Shown: positions 58,801 through 61,800 of the stretch, one piece after another | How positions within the stretch are numbered: position 1 is the first letter of the stretch | Layout: every line of letters begins with the position of its first letter | Origin: Leptidea sinapis | Lineage: Eukaryota; Arthropoda; Insecta; Lepidoptera; Pieridae | Length of the DNA stretch: 64,000 nt | Assembly (NCBI RefSeq): GCF_905404315.1 | Contig: NC_066304.1 | Location: 6,386,001-6,450,000, forward strand | Reading direction: 5' to 3' | Position numbers and translations under genes: made by a program | Notes under the pieces: generated by a model | What the model saw: only the letters and a program-made list of their open reading frames with translations | Database searches by the model: none | Told to the model about the DNA's origin: nothing

Positions 58801-61800
58801 TAAAACACCTTTATGCTTTTTTAATCCTGTAAAGAGTATTTTATTTAAATGAACAAGATTTATTTTACTCTTTTCCAAGAGAAACTCTAAAAAATACTGC
58901 ACTTATTCTCAATTACATATGATAGCTTATCATGGGTTATTTAACATTAACTTATTTTTATTATTTACAATATTACCATTATGTTAAGCTCCGATAAATT
59001 ACTTGCCATTTTGTGTCCTTAACCCTGAGTGGCATGAATATAATTTCTGCAACTGCATGAGTGTTATCGGTACACTCCAAACCCCCTGGTCGTGAGCAAT
59101 CCTGAAATAATACAATATGAAACTACAATAGACTGCAAAATTATTTGTTACACATGAATATAGTCGATAGTGTTATGATCAATGCACACACGTTTCATAT
59201 TATGATGTTTAAAAACACACCGGTGAGGAAATAATATAATAATCAACCACTCAGTCCTAAACAGTAACAAATAAATTTATCTAATAATTTATAGGTATGT
59301 ATTTATATTAAGAACTAAATTGTTTGTATGTTTATGTGCATGATGTGTTCACCTGTAATTGCAGGAACACAATTTATGAAATTTATGTTATAATCTTATG
59401 AATTGTCTTGTGTATTCTGTGTTGGTGGACCTTGAATAAATAAAATAAATGTATATGTACACCTCACACAGTTTCTTTAATTTAGCTGCATAGTAACCAT
59501 TTGTTAGTATTCAAATTAAGAATATTTCGCAAATATACAACTTACAGTAAGATTGTAAACTTATTACTATTCTATGGTGTTAATAAAAAGCATGCTTGCA
59601 ATATCCTGGATTAGGAGTGTAAAAGCAATATAATAACCCACGTTATGATGTAGTAAAAGAAGTACAAAAATTAATATTATTACTATTTGTTTTAGTACTA
59701 TTGATTTTATCTTCTCATCAGTAAACCGACATGTGTTCCATTCTGTTTCATGTAGTGTATGTTGCATATCAACTTTCCAATTAGTGAACATTTTGCACCA
59801 ACTGGAAAGTTGTGTGAATCATAGTATAATAGGGGATCATAGATTTAATGTAGTTTTCAACTTGAAAATTGCACACACTTCTAAGAAAAGCAACTATCCC
59901 AATGGACATATCAGTTTTTGACATTTGAGTATTTTTGTTGCATCACTTTGCATATATTGTAATTGAAATGATTTGTAAAACAATTAAAATGTAAATTTTA
60001 ACTTAAAAGAGTGGCAATGAGTTTCTTGCTAGTTCTTCTCATTAGCTCAACCCTTTACGAAGTAGCAGTAAATTCAATAAGAAACAATATTTTTATTTTT
60101 ATTTTGACATTCATAAGTGTCATTTCCGTGACCTACATGAATAAAGTGTTTTCGAATTTGAAATTTGAATTTGAATTTGACAACAATGGGATTCCAAATT
60201 TATTTTGAGGTCCTGAAATCATTGCAACATATTACAATGTATCTATACTAATCTATTTTTCCACTGACTTTAGAAATCATACTTACAATTGGAATTTCAA
60301 ACAGATTCGCAGCTGTGAGATCATAGAAGCTTACAACACCATTTCCGTTAGCAATTACCAAGAAAGAACAGTCTGGACTCCAAACAATCTTACGCCATTG
60401 AGAGTATGGATCTCTGGAAACTAAACATTTTAACAATCCGATAAATCAGAAGCACAATTAAAGAGTATATAAAAAAATATGGTATGCTTATTTATGGTAA
60501 AATTTACCTTGTGCATTTTTAATATTTTGGAATGGTTAGGGAATGATTCCGGACGAATTGCTTTATTTATCAGTATAAAAGTACTAGCATTTATGTGGTT
60601 TAATACAATATTCATTTATTGTGCTATATAGTACACAAAAATGATAATTTATCTATACTAATATATAAAGCTGCAGTGTTTGTTTGTTTGTTTGTTTGTT
60701 TGAACGCGCTAATCTCTGGTACTACTGGTCCGATTTGAATGATTCTTTCAGTGTTGGGTAGTCCATTTATCGAGGAAGGCTATAGGCTATGTTTTTTTTT
60801 TCAAAATTAGGGATCCGTAATAAAATTGCTATTTTGTAACACAAGGTGTAAAATCGAAAACCTATTGACAACAGAACAAAATGATGTACAGGCTATAATA
60901 TAGGCAATATTTTATTACTTATAAAACTATCGCCTGAATTATACTTTATATGGCAAAACAACGTTTGCCGGGTCAGCTAGAAAATTATTACATAAAAAAT
61001 TAGCACTTTAGTACTATTACAATTATTTTACAATAAAAATCAACTTTCATTCATAATTTCAACTACTCTTTCACCATCCTCATTACCAGCAACATCATCA
61101 CCAATTTATAAAACTGATAGAATAGGTTTAAGGTAGCTGAAGTAAGAAACAAAATAGGTAATTTAAAAACTAAATTTAAACAAAATAATTAGTAACAGAG
61201 AATTACAGGTATACCTTTTGCCTTAGGGAGAGTCTTCTCTAATGACAAAGTTTAAAAACCAAATAATTAAACTGTAAAAATATTTCAAGGCCAAGATTAG
61301 ATCCCTCAACCTCGCAGGGTTTGGGCTTCACAATCACAATGATTCAACCACTGATCCAATGACCGTATGATCATTAAGTTGTAATAGTCGAACTATATAT
61401 ACTATAATTAGTTAAAAGTATACATTTTTCATCCATAATTTCAACGACTGTCTTACAAATTTTCAATCAGGCCACATGTCCTGATGCAAATTTAACATTT
61501 TATACCCATCCCAAGAAAGATTGATCCAAGTGATCACTTCAAAAAAACTATATTTAAAATAAATTTCTGATGTAAGTATCAATAACAGATGTAAAATTAA
61601 ATTACAATTTTAAATTATTTTTTTAGACTTTACACTAATTACTATGAAAAAGAATTATTAATTAATTTTATCCTGCAATCTAAGAACTGATAGTATTGTT
61701 TTATTTAAAATACCTGTTGTTCGAGCAGCAATGGTTGCATAATCTGATCTTTTAGTTCTTATTTCTAATATATTATCAGTAAGGATTGCAATGACTTTCC

